This document shows positions 26,082-36,233 of a stretch of 53,818 bases of DNA, in pieces (position 1 is the stretch's first letter; each line of letters begins with the position of its first letter). This DNA comes from Pseudohongiella sp. (lineage in GTDB: Bacteria; Pseudomonadota; Gammaproteobacteria; Pseudomonadales; Pseudohongiellaceae), in NCBI GenBank assembly GCA_013204155.1, contig JABMOK010000077.1, forward strand, positions 1-53,818, in the 5' to 3' direction. The translations under genes and the position numbers were made by a program. The notes beneath the pieces are model-generated. The model did not search any database, was not told the origin of the DNA, and saw only the letters and a program-made list of their open reading frames with translations.

Positions 26082-27275
26082 CTACTTAAGGCTCTCTACT
26101 TGCCACTTCCCACCGCGATTCACCAACTGACGATCACAGTTTAAATCTTGCTGATCTTGTGAATTTAATTCACCCTCAATCAGGTTGATAATCACGACTT
26201 CACCTTCGGCTCGTAGCGCTGTGACCGCTGCCCGTAGCTCAGCATCATTTAATCCAGGTGCGATTATCGCTGATTTTTGCTGAAAAGTTTTACTACTCAG
26301 CCTAGCAATGGTTTTCAAATCACTATCAAACCCCGACGCGGGTCGGGCGCGACCAAAAACTTCACCAATGTGATCGTAGCGACCACCCTTGGCTACTGCG
26401 CGCCCATAATTTGAGGTATAGGCGGCGAATACAATACCTGTATGGTATTCGTAGCCGCGTAATTCACAGAGGTCATAACATAGCTGAATATTTGGGTATC
26501 TGATTTTTACCCCATCTACAATATCGAGCAACTCTTGCAATTCACTTTTTACACTCGCTGGCGCGCTTGAAAAAACTTCAACCGCCTCCTGCAAGGTGGC
26601 ATCCCCACCGCTTAGTCTGGCAAGTCGCTTCAACATCGTACCAAGAGTGTCATCCGTCACTGCCAAATTTAGTACGGTATCAATTTCATCATAGGCTTTA
26701 CGCTGCACCGCTTCGAACAAAGCCGCTTCAGTTTCGGCATCGATATTCGCCGCCTGAACCAGCGTTCTGAAAATGCCAACATGACCAAGCACTATATAAA
26801 TATCGTCGATGCTGGCGGCCAGCAAGGTCTCATACATCAAACAAATTAATTCGATGTCGCATTCGACACCCGCGTGACCATACAGCTCTGCCCCGATTCG
26901 AAACGGCACGCGAGATGTTAGCAGCCCCCGCGGTTTCGTGTGCAGAACACTGTCGGCATAACAGAGACGTACAGGCCCCTGGCGATTCAGGCAGTGGGCA
27001 TCAATACGCGCAGCCTGCGGGGTAATATCGGCGCGGATACCCATCATACGGCCACTGAGCTGATCGGTGATCTTAAAGGTGTGTAGATCAAGATCATGAG
27101 ACGAGCCAACGAGAAGGGAGTCCAGGAATTCAATGAGCGGTGTAATAACTAACTGGTAGCCCCAGGATTCATAAAGGTCCAGTAGTTGGCGACGCAAAGA
27201 TTCCAACTTGCTTGCTTCAAGTGGAAGTATTTCTTCGACACCATCAGGCAGTAACCAACGTTTTGCAGAAGTCAT
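26082..27275 (-). CDS. hisZ: ATP phosphoribosyltransferase regulatory subunit
   Basis: A catalytically inactive paralogue of histidyl-tRNA synthetase that activates the short-form HisG and mediates histidine feedback. The sequence MMGIRADITPQAARIDAH is the class II aaRS motif 2-like region and YEYHTGIVFAAYT is the HisS-like substrate loop. GGRYDHIGEVFGRARPASGF (about 295-314) follows. The anticodon-binding domain of HisS is absent. Length 397 is normal. HisZ between yjeT and purA is the usual place in many gammaproteobacteria outside enterics; hisG is not in the window. Confidence 0.95.
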   Translation of the reverse strand: MTSAKRWLLPDGVEEILPLEASKLESLRRQLLDLYESWGYQLVITPLIEFLDSLLVGSSHDLDLHTFKITDQLSGRMMGIRADITPQAARIDAHCLNRQGPVRLCYADSVLHTKPRGLLTSRVPFRIGAELYGHAGVECDIELICLMYETLLAASIDDIYIVLGHVGIFRTLVQAANIDAETEAALFEAVQRKAYDEIDTVLNLAVTDDTLGTMLKRLARLSGGDATLQEAVEVFSSAPASVKSELQELLDIVDGVKIRYPNIQLCYDLCELRGYEYHTGIVFAAYTSNYGRAVAKGGRYDHIGEVFGRARPASGFDSDLKTIARLSSKTFQQKSAIIAPGLNDAELRAAVTALRAEGEVVIINLIEGELNSQDQQDLNCDRQLVNRGGKWQVESLK

Positions 27276-27343
27276 GTCAATTCAGCTTTAGTAGGTAGTA
27301 AGTTCTTTACTAGTAGTTTCAGTTATCGTTATGCTTAAAAATT

Positions 27344-27390
27344 CTTAATTAACTCTGTATCTTAATTAACTCTGTATCTTAATTAACTAT
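27344..27390 (-). repeat. 17-bp tandem repeat spanning the yjeT stop codon
   Basis: Two full copies and part of a third of cttaattaactctgtat. The third, partial copy lies inside yjeT and supplies its last codons and TAA stop, so the gene end has been copied downstream twice. Confidence 0.9.
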
Positions 27391-27564
27391 ATAGAGCAGC
27401 GTGGTTCCGACTAGCATGCTACCCAATCCGATCATGCGCATGGTATTGTCGTCAATCTGATCCAGCATTAACAACATTTTTCGCCATCTGCCCGGATTTA
27501 CGAAGGGGATAATACCTTCGATTACCAGCATCAAACAAAATGCTACACTCAGATCGTGCCACAT
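27379..27564 (-). CDS. yjeT: YjeT-like DUF2065 membrane protein
   Basis: A 61-residue protein with two membrane helices (about 5-22 and 42-59), joined by a basic loop (NPGRWRKMLLMLDQI). This is the DUF2065 pattern of E. coli YjeT, whose gene also lies between hflC and purA. No function is established for the family. A terminator-like hairpin separates it from hflC. Confidence 0.9.
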   Translation of the reverse strand: MWHDLSVAFCLMLVIEGIIPFVNPGRWRKMLLMLDQIDDNTMRMIGLGSMLVGTTLLYIVN

Positions 27565-27640
27565 AGTATCGCTTCTATGATGTACAGTTTCCTTTTCGCC
27601 TCACTTGATCAATCGCAAGTGAACACCAAACTCAAGCGCC

Positions 27641-27678
27641 CAAAAAAGCAAACCTGAATCGTGTAAAAACGACTCAGG
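27641..27678 (-). terminator. Intrinsic terminator after hflC
   Basis: On the minus strand a 9-pair stem (CCTGA/TCAGG and TCGT/ACGA around one mismatch; loop of six) is followed by TTTGCTTTTTT. It lies 65 bases beyond the hflC stop and before yjeT. Confidence 0.65.
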
Positions 27679-27742
27679 CCTGCATCGGTTATGCCTATTG
27701 AGAGATTCTCGTCAGATCGTTCGTTCACAGTCGTTATAGAAA

Positions 27743-28609
27743 CTACTGCGAAATTCCATTTTTCAAATATTTGAAATAGTCACTCTTTGGATCAAGCAAT
27801 AAAACATCTCCTTTCGAACTAAAAGCTTCTCGGTAGGAGTTCAAACTTCGGGTAAATGCAAAGAATTCAGGATCCTTATTATATGCCTCCGCATATATCC
27901 CTGTCGCCGCAGCATCGCCTTCACCACGCACTTGCTCGGCATCACGATAGGCTTCAGCTTCATAAATTACCGCTCGACGATTAGCATCGGCGCGTATACC
28001 AATCGCCAATTCTTCACCACGAGATCTATGATCCTGAGCTTCTTCATTGCGTTGAGCAATCATTCTTTGGTAGACCGAAGAGCGGACATCGTCTGGCAGA
28101 TCGATACGCTTTACCCGCACATCGATTACCTCAATGCCGATATCTGCCGCAGTATCTTCATTCAATTCATTTTTGAGACTTTCCATCAATTGATCCCGCT
28201 CTCCGGCGACAACTTCCTGCAGGGTTCTGTTGCCTATCTGATCACGCAAACCATCGTTAATACGTGCGGCCAACAAACTACCTGCCGCCGCGACGTTTCC
28301 GCGCGTTGAAACATAAAACTGTCCAACGTCAATGATGCGCCATTTAGCATAGGAGTCTACCTCGAGGAATTTCTGCTCGAGAGTCAAAAAACGCTGCGGT
28401 GTGGAATCTTCAGTCTGTATTCGTGCATCGAAAATACGAACCGTATTAACCCAGGGAATCTTTACATGCAGGCCAGGTTCGATGTCATTGTTTACCAACT
28501 CACCAAATCGCAACATCACCGCTCGTTCGGTTTCCCTAATTACAAATAGAGAATTGCCGGCGACAATAATCAGTAAAAACAATATTCCAACTGCTATAAA
28601 ATTTTTCAT
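27743..28609 (-). CDS. hflC: HflC, regulator of the FtsH protease
   Basis: An inner-membrane SPFH/band-7 protein. With HflK it forms a large cage around FtsH that limits degradation of membrane proteins. It has an N-terminal anchor (about 4-24), the SPFH start RETERAVMLRFGEL and WRIIDVGQFYVSTRG. The later helical part has RSRGEELAIGIRADANRRAV. Length 288 is normal. Its ATG overlaps the hflK stop (TAATG). Confidence 0.97.
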   Translation of the reverse strand: MKNFIAVGILFLLIIVAGNSLFVIRETERAVMLRFGELVNNDIEPGLHVKIPWVNTVRIFDARIQTEDSTPQRFLTLEQKFLEVDSYAKWRIIDVGQFYVSTRGNVAAAGSLLAARINDGLRDQIGNRTLQEVVAGERDQLMESLKNELNEDTAADIGIEVIDVRVKRIDLPDDVRSSVYQRMIAQRNEEAQDHRSRGEELAIGIRADANRRAVIYEAEAYRDAEQVRGEGDAAATGIYAEAYNKDPEFFAFTRSLNSYREAFSSKGDVLLLDPKSDYFKYLKNGISQ

Positions 28610-29820
28610 TAGCGAGTTCCTCGACCTGTGGCAGGTAGGCGTGAGCGATCTATGCTATTCGCGCCGGCAGGCGCTGGCAAAAACGGAGCCAGCTGATCTG
28701 CAAGCGTTCTTAAATCCTGGGTAGTGCCGGTGTTAAGCCCATCAACGGAGGATGCATTCGACTTAAGAATTTGATCAAGAGGCACGTATAACATATTGTT
28801 ACCCCCCTCAACATCAACCATAATTTTACTACTGGCCGTCAGTACGTCTTCGATTGAATCTATATAAAGGCGCTGGCGAGTCACTTCCGGAGCCTTCGTA
28901 TACTCGACAAGTAATTGCTCGAAACGAGAGGCATCACCAGTTGCGTTAGCGATAACTTCTTCCCGGTAAGCATTTGCCTGTTCGATACGGGCCTGCGCTT
29001 CACCCCGAGCCTCAGGAATAATTTGATTCGCATAGGCCTGCGCTTCATTTTGCGCCCTTTCTTCATCTTCTCTGGCTCTAATAACGTCATCAAATGCAGG
29101 TCGAACCGCATCGGGTGGCTGAGCATCCACGACACTGACCTGATTCACAAATATCCCTGTTTGGTATATATCCATGTAGTCCTGCAATCTCTGCTCTACA
29201 TTATCTGCGACCAGTGCCCGGCCCGTGGTCAGAATCCGGTTCATATCGTTGCCGCCAACTTCGTGCCGTATGGCTGATTCCGCCGCGTTGTCGAGACTAA
29301 GCTCCGGGTCTTGAACGGCAATAATATAATTGACTGGATCTTGAATAATATATTGAACGATAACTTCAATGTCGATGATGTTCTCATCATTTGTCAACAT
29401 CGCTCTATTCTGGTAGGTTTTTTCATTCAATTGAGAAATATTAACCAGGCTCACTTCGTCGACTATGGGTGGATTCCAGTGCAATCCAGGCTGAACAATC
29501 GCATCCTGCACCTTGCCGAATCGCAAAACTACGCCTCGCTCCGCTTCATCAACGATATAGAAACCGGTGAATCCCCAAACCACCGCGACGACGGCTATCA
29601 GGCCAGCGATCAAACCACCCGACAGACCCCCACCAGAAGAAGAACCAGTAGAACTGGAACTGCCACCAGAACCACCGCCGAAAAGGCTATTGAGTTTCTT
29701 GCTCAGGTTTTTAATGACTTCATCGATATCCGGCGGGCCTTTATCGCCGCCTTTACGGCCACCACCCCAGGGATCGTTGCCATCGCCATTGCCATTGTTT
29801 CCAGGTTCGTTCCAAGCCAT
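28609..29820 (-). CDS. hflK: HflK, regulator of the FtsH protease
   Basis: Partner of HflC in the FtsH-modulating complex. The N-terminal cytoplasmic part is glycine- and serine-rich (WGGGRKGGDKGPPDIDEV, then GGGSGGSSSSTG), as in other HflK proteins. The membrane helix (about 73-92) and the SPFH domain (EAERGVVLRFGKV) follow. The start at 29820 was preferred because GGAG lies six bases before that ATG; an ATG 12 bases upstream has no such site. The product is 403 residues. Confidence 0.96.
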   Translation of the reverse strand: MAWNEPGNNGNGDGNDPWGGGRKGGDKGPPDIDEVIKNLSKKLNSLFGGGSGGSSSSTGSSSGGGLSGGLIAGLIAVVAVVWGFTGFYIVDEAERGVVLRFGKVQDAIVQPGLHWNPPIVDEVSLVNISQLNEKTYQNRAMLTNDENIIDIEVIVQYIIQDPVNYIIAVQDPELSLDNAAESAIRHEVGGNDMNRILTTGRALVADNVEQRLQDYMDIYQTGIFVNQVSVVDAQPPDAVRPAFDDVIRAREDEERAQNEAQAYANQIIPEARGEAQARIEQANAYREEVIANATGDASRFEQLLVEYTKAPEVTRQRLYIDSIEDVLTASSKIMVDVEGGNNMLYVPLDQILKSNASSVDGLNTGTTQDLRTLADQLAPFLPAPAGANSIDRSRLPATGRGTR

Positions 29821-29922
29821 TGGTTTCTCCATAGCTTTTTAAAAGACACAGAAGGTCGATTTTAGCTAATAATTGTTCATTTACACAGCTATTTGAGAAG
29901 TCTTGCGCCGATCTTTCCTTTC

Positions 29923-31251
29923 TCAAACAATTGTGGCGTTCTCATCCAGTGAACTCTCGCCTACTGACTGCGTATAGTTAAGTATCTCAGCGCCTTCCTG
30001 CTGAATGATGCGATCCAGATCCTGTCGCGGCAACTTTACCCGTAACTCGTAAAAGCCCTGTTCATCGATGTGCTCCTCTTCGATGAACCCTTTCTCATAC
30101 AGTTGACTTCGGAGTCGTGCCTGTCCTGGCGAGACTCTTAATGTCTCCTGGGCCATATCGCCCGCCAGCATTTCACTCACGGCGGCATGCAACAACTCCA
30201 GGCCAGCCCCGGTTTTGGCCGAAATCCATACTTTCTTCGGGCGCCCCTTCTCGTCGCGCTGAATTCGAGGCTCGCAATCCGCTATCAAATCAATCTTGTT
30301 AAATACCAGCAGTTGAGGAATCGATTGGGCACCAATTTCAGCGAGCACCTTATTGACCTCTGAAATGAATTCCGGATGCAATTCATGGGCGGCGTCTACA
30401 ACATGCAATAATAAACTCGCCTGGGCAGTCTCTTCGAGGGTAGCACGAAACGCCTCCACTAACTGATGCGGCAAATGACTAATAAATCCCACGGTGTCTG
30501 CCAGTATGGCCGGACCGTAGTTAGGCAAGTTAATTCGTCTCAGGGTTGAGTCGAGCGTGGCAAATAATTGATCGGCGGTATAGGCATCAGCCTGCGTAAG
30601 CTTATTAAATAATGATGATTTCCCCGCGTTGGTGTAGCCAACCAGCGAGATTGTGGCCACCTCCGCGCGACTGCGGGACCTGCGACCTTGATCGCGCTGT
30701 CCTCTTACTTTTTTCAGCCCCTTGTTTATCGTCTTGATGCGCTGCGCGATCAATCGCTGATCGATTTCCAGCTGCTTCTCACCCGCGCCGCGCAAGCCAA
30801 TACCCCCCTTTTGCCGATCCAGGTGAGTCCAACCACGCTTCAAGCGAGTCCTCATATGTTGTAGCTGTGCCAGTTCTACTTGTAGCTTGCCCTCATGGCT
30901 ACGGGCACGCTGGCCGAAAATATCGAGAATTAGACCGGTGCGGTCCAGAACGCGACATTTCAGTTCACTTTCAAGATTGCGTTCCTGACTGGGGGACAGC
31001 GCATGATTAAACAAAACCAGCTCGGCCTTATGTGAATGGACAGCCGCCTTGATTTCCTCGAGCTTGCCCGAGCCAATGAAATGGCTGGGAGAAGGATGTC
31101 GCCTAGAGCCGGTGATATAAGCCACCGGCAACGCTCCCGCGGAGAGAGCTAATTCTTCGAATTCAGCTGGGTCTCCTCGTTCATATTCCGATTCAAGCGT
31201 AATATGAACGAGAATTGAAACTTCACCAGAATCAGGTCGCTCAAAAAACAA
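29923..31251 (-). CDS. hflX: HflX, ribosome-associated GTPase
   Basis: A GTPase that splits stalled or stress-damaged 70S ribosomes. There is an N-terminal HflX domain (IGSGKLEEIKAAV, VLFNHALSPSQERNLE, VLDRTGLILDIFGQRA, and GGIGLRGAGEKQLEID). The G domain follows with G1 GYTNAGKSSLFN, switch AYTADQLFATLDSTLR, G3 DTVGF and G4 NKID. Length 442 is normal. Translation begins at a TTG at 31251, seven bases after GAGG; no ATG is near, and FFERP fits the family start. It follows hfq after 24 bases. Confidence 0.96.
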   Translation of the reverse strand: MFFERPDSGEVSILVHITLESEYERGDPAEFEELALSAGALPVAYITGSRRHPSPSHFIGSGKLEEIKAAVHSHKAELVLFNHALSPSQERNLESELKCRVLDRTGLILDIFGQRARSHEGKLQVELAQLQHMRTRLKRGWTHLDRQKGGIGLRGAGEKQLEIDQRLIAQRIKTINKGLKKVRGQRDQGRRSRSRAEVATISLVGYTNAGKSSLFNKLTQADAYTADQLFATLDSTLRRINLPNYGPAILADTVGFISHLPHQLVEAFRATLEETAQASLLLHVVDAAHELHPEFISEVNKVLAEIGAQSIPQLLVFNKIDLIADCEPRIQRDEKGRPKKVWISAKTGAGLELLHAAVSEMLAGDMAQETLRVSPGQARLRSQLYEKGFIEEEHIDEQGFYELRVKLPRQDLDRIIQQEGAEILNYTQSVGESSLDENATIV

Positions 31252-31275
31252 TCAGTAACCTCACTACTATCGGGC

Positions 31276-31569
31276 CTAAACAGTATTGCCAGGCTCACTT
31301 ACTACATCATCATCATCTTCAGCTGCATCGCCGTCGCCGTCGCCTGAGCCGCTCATTGGAACCTTCACCATACGCGCAGGCACCACCGTTGAGATAGCAT
31401 GCTTATAGACCATCTGACTCACGGCGTTTTTCAATAGAATAACAAACTGATCAAATGACTCGATCTGCCCTTGTAATTTAATTCCACTCACCAGATAAAT
31501 AGACACTGGAATGCGCTCCTTGCGAAGCACGTTCAGGAAAGGGTCTTGTAGTGTATGTCCTTTCGACAT
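31276..31569 (-). CDS. hfq: RNA chaperone Hfq
   Basis: Hexameric Sm-like protein that pairs small RNAs with mRNAs. Sm1 and Sm2 motifs are intact ([20 protein letters not shown], then [18 protein letters not shown] and [12 protein letters not shown]). The ATG at 31569 ([10 protein letters not shown]) is the family start; the frame extends eight codons further but without support. The 97-residue protein ends in an acidic, glycine-rich tail ([15 protein letters not shown]), which is the variable part of the family. Confidence 0.98.
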   Translation of the reverse strand: MSKGHTLQDPFLNVLRKERIPVSIYLVSGIKLQGQIESFDQFVILLKNAVSQMVYKHAISTVVPARMVKVPMSGSGDGDGDAAEDDDDVVSEPGNTV

Positions 31570-31684
31570 TATTTTTCTCCTTATAATCCACAATGCGAAC
31601 CACCCACCGACTCAAGAAAACGAATCAGCTGACTAATTTATAATTCTTCAAACATCTCAGTAAACTTTTGATCTCTACACACTT

Positions 31685-32653
31685 CTATATAGAGATGGAA
31701 TGCACGTATTTCAAGACGCTGTCTGTGGATTGAGCCGATGAATCACTCAAACTATGCAGATTTTGCCAGCTACGAAGCCAGGTTAGTTGGCGCTTTGCCA
31801 ATTGTCTGGTTGCAATAATACTCTTTTCTATCATGCCGTCATAGTCCAATTCACCCTCAATATATTGCCAAACCTGCCTGTATCCTACTGATTTAATTGA
31901 AGGTAATAGAGAATTCAAATCTTTCCTCGAATACAGCATTTCCACTTCGGCAAGTAATCCATCCCGTAACATCTGTTTAAAGCGCTGTTCAATCTGGCGA
32001 TGCAACACGCTGCGATCCTCTGGCTGGATCGCAAAAAAATGTAAATTAAACGGCTGTTCAAGCTTCAGATCTGTCTGACCCTCACTGTGCATTGCGGTCA
32101 TAGTCTTGCCCGAAACCCGAAATACCTCCAATGCCCGCTGCAAACGCTGCGGATCGTTGGGGTGAATTCGAGCGGCCGAAGCGGGGTCGACTCGCGCTAG
32201 CTGTTGATGGACCGCCTCCCAGCCCTCTCGCTCGGCAAGTTTTTCAATTTCGGCGCGAATCGCGGAATCGGCATGGGGCATATCGGCTAAACCGTCACGC
32301 AGTACCCGGAAGTACAACATTGTCCCTCCAACCAATAGGGGTGTGTCGCCCTGAGCCAGCACCTCCTTTATCTCGGCGATAGCATCGTCTCTGAATTCAG
32401 CGGCGGAATAGGCGTCAGCCGGATCGGCTATATCGATTAAGCGGTGCGGGGCTATATCCAGAATTTCCGCTGTCGGCTTGCCGGTTCCGATATTCATACC
32501 CCGGTAAACCTGCGCTGAATCCACGCTGATAATCTGGAAGGGATGGCGCTGGGCAAGCTCAACCGCGAGTGCCGTTTTTCCTGAAGCGGTAGGGCCCATT
32601 AAACAAATTACGTCTGGTTTGATATCGATGGTAGTCACGCTATGTATAGTCAC
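31685..32653 (-). CDS. miaA: tRNA dimethylallyltransferase
   Basis: Adds an isopentenyl group to A37 of tRNAs reading UNN codons. The P-loop [16 protein letters not shown] (about 19-34), [26 protein letters not shown] and [17 protein letters not shown] are family motifs. Length is about 322. No ATG is available at the 5' end. The frame opens with GTG at 32653 inside a 15-bp direct duplication (32632-32661), and a second GTG 15 bases further in is an equal candidate. No ribosome-binding site is seen before either. Confidence 0.95.
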   Translation of the reverse strand: MTIHSVTTIDIKPDVICLMGPTASGKTALAVELAQRHPFQIISVDSAQVYRGMNIGTGKPTAEILDIAPHRLIDIADPADAYSAAEFRDDAIAEIKEVLAQGDTPLLVGGTMLYFRVLRDGLADMPHADSAIRAEIEKLAEREGWEAVHQQLARVDPASAARIHPNDPQRLQRALEVFRVSGKTMTAMHSEGQTDLKLEQPFNLHFFAIQPEDRSVLHRQIEQRFKQMLRDGLLAEVEMLYSRKDLNSLLPSIKSVGYRQVWQYIEGELDYDGMIEKSIIATRQLAKRQLTWLRSWQNLHSLSDSSAQSTDSVLKYVHSISI

Positions 32654-32661
32654 GCTATGTA
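32632..32661. repeat. 15-bp direct duplication at the miaA start
   Basis: Two identical, adjacent copies of tagtcacgctatgta. Each copy contains one of the two possible GTG starts of miaA. Confidence 0.9.
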
Positions 32662-32713
32662 ATTCGAATCAGTGAAAGAAGGAACAGGGCAAACAAGGTT
32701 AAAAATACCCCGC

Positions 32714-34537
32714 CTACTGACCACGAAGAAAGAGTTTATCAAGTTCATCAAGACTCTGATAAACCCAGGTAGGCCTGCCGTGGTTACATTGACCACTACG
32801 CTCGGTCGTTTCCATGTCACGCAGCAAAGCATTCATTTCCGGAATTGTTAATTGCCGATTAGCCCTCACCGAACCATGGCATGCCATAGTCGAAAGCAAC
32901 TCATCTTGATGAGCCTGAATCCGATCACTACTGCCGTATTCCAACACATCGGACAATACATCGCGCACCAACTGCTCAATATTGGCATTACGAAGAATCG
33001 ATGGTACCTGGCGAACTATTATTGATTCGGCAGCTGCACGCTCCAGCTCGATCCCAATGCTTAGCAGAACTTGTTGCTGAGATTCCGCACAGTCTGCCTC
33101 TGACTGACTCACCGCAATTGATAATGGCACAAGCAGGGGCTGCATTTTTAATTCTTCGTTCTGGCAAGCGGTCTTCATTCGCTCATAAGTAATACGTTCG
33201 TGAGCGGCATGCATATCAACAATAATTAGCCCCTCCTTGTTCTGCGCCAAAATATAAATTCGATGCAACTGAGCGATGGCATAACCCAGAGGAGGCACAT
33301 CGACATCGTCGGCGGTCAGTTTTGCGAATGCCGCCATTTGTTGCTGAATTGCCGCGGCATCGGGACGGTAAGCTCGGGGGTTTCCGACATAGCCCTGATG
33401 CGCTGACTCAACCAGAGACAGGCTGCTTTGCTGATGCAAATAATTAACGTTTGAATCATCAGGTTCGATGCCGAAACCCATAGATGGTTTGTGTTGGCCA
33501 TCGGCATGAGATAGAAATTGATCAGAGGGCGTAACGCTGGCTAAGGCTTTGTGTAAGGAGCTGAACAAAAAGTCATGCACTAGACGAGAATCGCGGAAGC
33601 GCACTTCGTGCTTGGTAGGATGCACATTGACATCAACCGCCGCCGGTGACAACTCGAGATACAAGACATAAGCGGGATGCCGCCCATGAAACAATACATC
33701 ACGATAGGCTTGCTTCACGGCATGGGCAACCAACTTGTCGCGGATGATTCGCCCATTCACATAAAAATATTGCAGGTCTGCCTGACTACGAGAAAAAGTC
33801 GGGAGACTGACCCATCCCCATAATTTCAGACCCGGCCCTTCCATCTCCACGAAGACGGAATTTTCAACGAAAGCCGGACCACAAACTAATCCAACTCGCC
33901 GTTGTTTTTCCTGATCGGTGTTGGCGGCGAGTAATTTATGGATGGAGCGTTGATTGTGTTGCAGCGAAAACTGCACATCGAAACGACTAAGCGCAATTCG
34001 TTTTACAATTTCATCGATACGGCCGAACTCTGTTTTCTCGGTTTTAAGAAACTTTTTCCGGGCCGGAGTGTTGAAAAATAAATCGCGCACTTCCACTGTA
34101 GTGCCCTGCCCATGTGCGGCAGGGGAAACACTGGCCTGCATATCCTGTCCCTCAACCGCGACTTTCCAGCCATTACCGGCTTCCTCATCTGCCGCCCTGG
34201 AAATCATCTCTAATCTGGATACCGAGCTGATGCTGGCCAATGCCTCTCCTCGAAAACCCAGGCTTTGAATGTTTTCCAGATCTTCAAGGTCGGTAATTTT
34301 GCTGGTGGCATGGCGACTCAACGCCAACTGCAAATCCTGCTTGTGGATGCCCACGCCATTATCCTTCACCTTCAGCAGCTTGATTCCACCCTGTTCAATC
34401 TCGATTTCGAGTCGGGTAGCATCGGCGTCGAGACTATTCTCCAGCAATTCCTTGATTACAGAAGCGGGTCGTTCGACAACTTCGCCGGCAGCAATCTGAT
34501 TGGCAAGGCGTTGACTGAGGAGATTAATACGAGTCAT
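32714..34537 (-). CDS. mutL: DNA mismatch repair protein MutL
   Basis: ATPase that links MutS to strand incision in mismatch repair. The GHKL ATPase motifs are [31 protein letters not shown] and [20 protein letters not shown]. The C-terminal half keeps the endonuclease-type motifs [12 protein letters not shown] (usual form DQHA..E....E), [10 protein letters not shown] and CNHGRPTW. So this MutL probably nicks DNA itself, as in species without MutH. The start is the ATG at 34537 ([20 protein letters not shown]); the open frame continues 79 codons upstream but that part runs into amiB. Length is 607. Confidence 0.96.
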   Translation of the reverse strand: MTRINLLSQRLANQIAAGEVVERPASVIKELLENSLDADATRLEIEIEQGGIKLLKVKDNGVGIHKQDLQLALSRHATSKITDLEDLENIQSLGFRGEALASISSVSRLEMISRAADEEAGNGWKVAVEGQDMQASVSPAAHGQGTTVEVRDLFFNTPARKKFLKTEKTEFGRIDEIVKRIALSRFDVQFSLQHNQRSIHKLLAANTDQEKQRRVGLVCGPAFVENSVFVEMEGPGLKLWGWVSLPTFSRSQADLQYFYVNGRIIRDKLVAHAVKQAYRDVLFHGRHPAYVLYLELSPAAVDVNVHPTKHEVRFRDSRLVHDFLFSSLHKALASVTPSDQFLSHADGQHKPSMGFGIEPDDSNVNYLHQQSSLSLVESAHQGYVGNPRAYRPDAAAIQQQMAAFAKLTADDVDVPPLGYAIAQLHRIYILAQNKEGLIIVDMHAAHERITYERMKTACQNEELKMQPLLVPLSIAVSQSEADCAESQQQVLLSIGIELERAAAESIIVRQVPSILRNANIEQLVRDVLSDVLEYGSSDRIQAHQDELLSTMACHGSVRANRQLTIPEMNALLRDMETTERSGQCNHGRPTWVYQSLDELDKLFLRGQ

Positions 34538-34652
34538 GAATGAAAAGTTTGCGTTGAAGCTAAGCCAGGGTTGGAATGGAGCCAGTATTGTAGCACCAAC
34601 GTCAGGCATAAACTCACCACGGCGGCTGCCGATTAACCGGGTTCGTTTTCTG

Positions 34653-36188
34653 TCAGGAGGTGGGGATTTTGAGCACCTGGCCGACCCTGATGCGGTCACC
34701 AGAGAGATTATTCGCCTGGCGCAAACTGGCGAGGCTGATCCGATATTGTTGCGCAATTTCTGACAGAGTCTCACCTCTGCGTATCGTGTGTTGCTCTTCC
34801 GGCGCAGATATACCGCTTGAGATCGTTAACAGCTGACCCACACGAATGGTGTTTGAGGACAATCTGTTACTGGACTTCAATTCAGCCAGAGTAATGCCAA
34901 ATCGCTGCGCTATTTCCGAGAGGCTATCGCCGCGTTTCACCGTATAAGAGTTCGGCACTATGCCGTTGTCTTTTTGCCAGGCTAATAGCGTGCCTTGCGG
35001 TGGCGCGTCGTAAAAATAGTTCGCCACGCCCCGGGCGATTGCCCCCGCCATTTTTTGTTGAAAAGCCGGACTGTTCAAACGCCGCGCTTCTTCTGGGTTG
35101 GTAAGATAACCCGTCTCAATCAGCATAGACGGAATATCGGGAGATTTTAAAACTTCCAGAGAAGCTTGCTGCACCTTATCTTTACGCAGGCGGGTAATGC
35201 CATCCAGAGACTCCAATACCCGAGTGCCGGCGATCAGGCTCTGCTCCATACTCCAGGCCATTTGCAGGGATACCAGGGTTAGTGCCACATCGTCATCCCA
35301 TGATCTCAGGCTAATATCAGCCCCCACTCCACCGAGCAGGTCTGCTCCATTTTCTTTTTGTGCGACCCGACCTGCATTTTCTCGATCCGCACGATCTCCG
35401 GACAACGCATACAGAGTCAGGCCGCGGGCCTTATCGTTGCGGTACCAGTCGGTATGAATAGCGATGAATAGGTCTGCTCGATTGTCACGGGCAATTTCTG
35501 AACGCCGCTGCAACTCGACGTAATAGTCGCCATTACGAATCATTATCGGCGTATAACCCGGCATCGCAGCGATCTGATCAAACAGGGCTTGCGACATCGG
35601 CAGGGTGACATTTTTTTCCTTTAAGCGACCATCATAGCCAATACCGCCAGGATCTTCGCCACCATGCCCGGCGGAAATTGCCACGACTATATTGCGTTTT
35701 TCTTCACTGCGCCGGGGTTCCAAGCGCGGAGTAGACGCGACAGAATTATTCCCTGCTGACCTGTTCGCTGGCAATTGATCGAACAGGTCAATCACCAAAC
35801 GGTTGCCTAATTCACTATTGGGCGGCAGCGTGAAACTCTTCGGCTCGACGGTGGCGGCAAGATCGATAACCATCCGTAGCGTATCGTCATCGCGGATAGC
35901 ACTGCGCAAGCCAATAATTGGGCTATCATCAAAATTTAGCTGGGAAAGATCACCCCGCAATGAAGATTTGGCAATATCAATCACCACTCTGTCCGGATTG
36001 GCCAGAGTGAACAGCTCATAGCCGACGCTCTCGCTCAGATCAAAAACCAGACGGGTATGGTCGGGCGCGCGCCATACGCGAACTTCTTCGATATTGGCCG
36101 CTAAAGCTGTATTCGCAGCCAGCGTCCATGGCAAGGCCACAAATAATGTGGCTATTGCGGAATATTTTGATATTTTCTCAAACTTCAT
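34653..36188 (-). CDS. amiB: N-acetylmuramoyl-L-alanine amidase with AMIN and two LysM domains
   Basis: A periplasmic zinc amidase that splits septal peptidoglycan during cell separation. Order: signal peptide (about 10-30), AMIN domain (33-135; [20 protein letters not shown]), then Amidase_3 (about 170-390; [47 protein letters not shown]). Two LysM repeats end the protein (about 415-460 and 466-510; [18 protein letters not shown] and [18 protein letters not shown]). Zinc ligands are H174, E189 and the His of IAIHTD. It lies between tsaE and mutL as in E. coli amiB. Confidence 0.95.
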   Translation of the reverse strand: MKFEKISKYSAIATLFVALPWTLAANTALAANIEEVRVWRAPDHTRLVFDLSESVGYELFTLANPDRVVIDIAKSSLRGDLSQLNFDDSPIIGLRSAIRDDDTLRMVIDLAATVEPKSFTLPPNSELGNRLVIDLFDQLPANRSAGNNSVASTPRLEPRRSEEKRNIVVAISAGHGGEDPGGIGYDGRLKEKNVTLPMSQALFDQIAAMPGYTPIMIRNGDYYVELQRRSEIARDNRADLFIAIHTDWYRNDKARGLTLYALSGDRADRENAGRVAQKENGADLLGGVGADISLRSWDDDVALTLVSLQMAWSMEQSLIAGTRVLESLDGITRLRKDKVQQASLEVLKSPDIPSMLIETGYLTNPEEARRLNSPAFQQKMAGAIARGVANYFYDAPPQGTLLAWQKDNGIVPNSYTVKRGDSLSEIAQRFGITLAELKSSNRLSSNTIRVGQLLTISSGISAPEEQHTIRRGETLSEIAQQYRISLASLRQANNLSGDRIRVGQVLKIPTS

Positions 36189-36233
36189 AGCTAATTCTGT
36201 ACGGCGTAGTTCACGTTATCTATAACAGCGGCC

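Noticed and set aside
32714..34774. mutL start at 34774
   Set aside because: The first 79 codons run into amiB and lack MutL features. ATG 34537 begins the conserved N-terminus.
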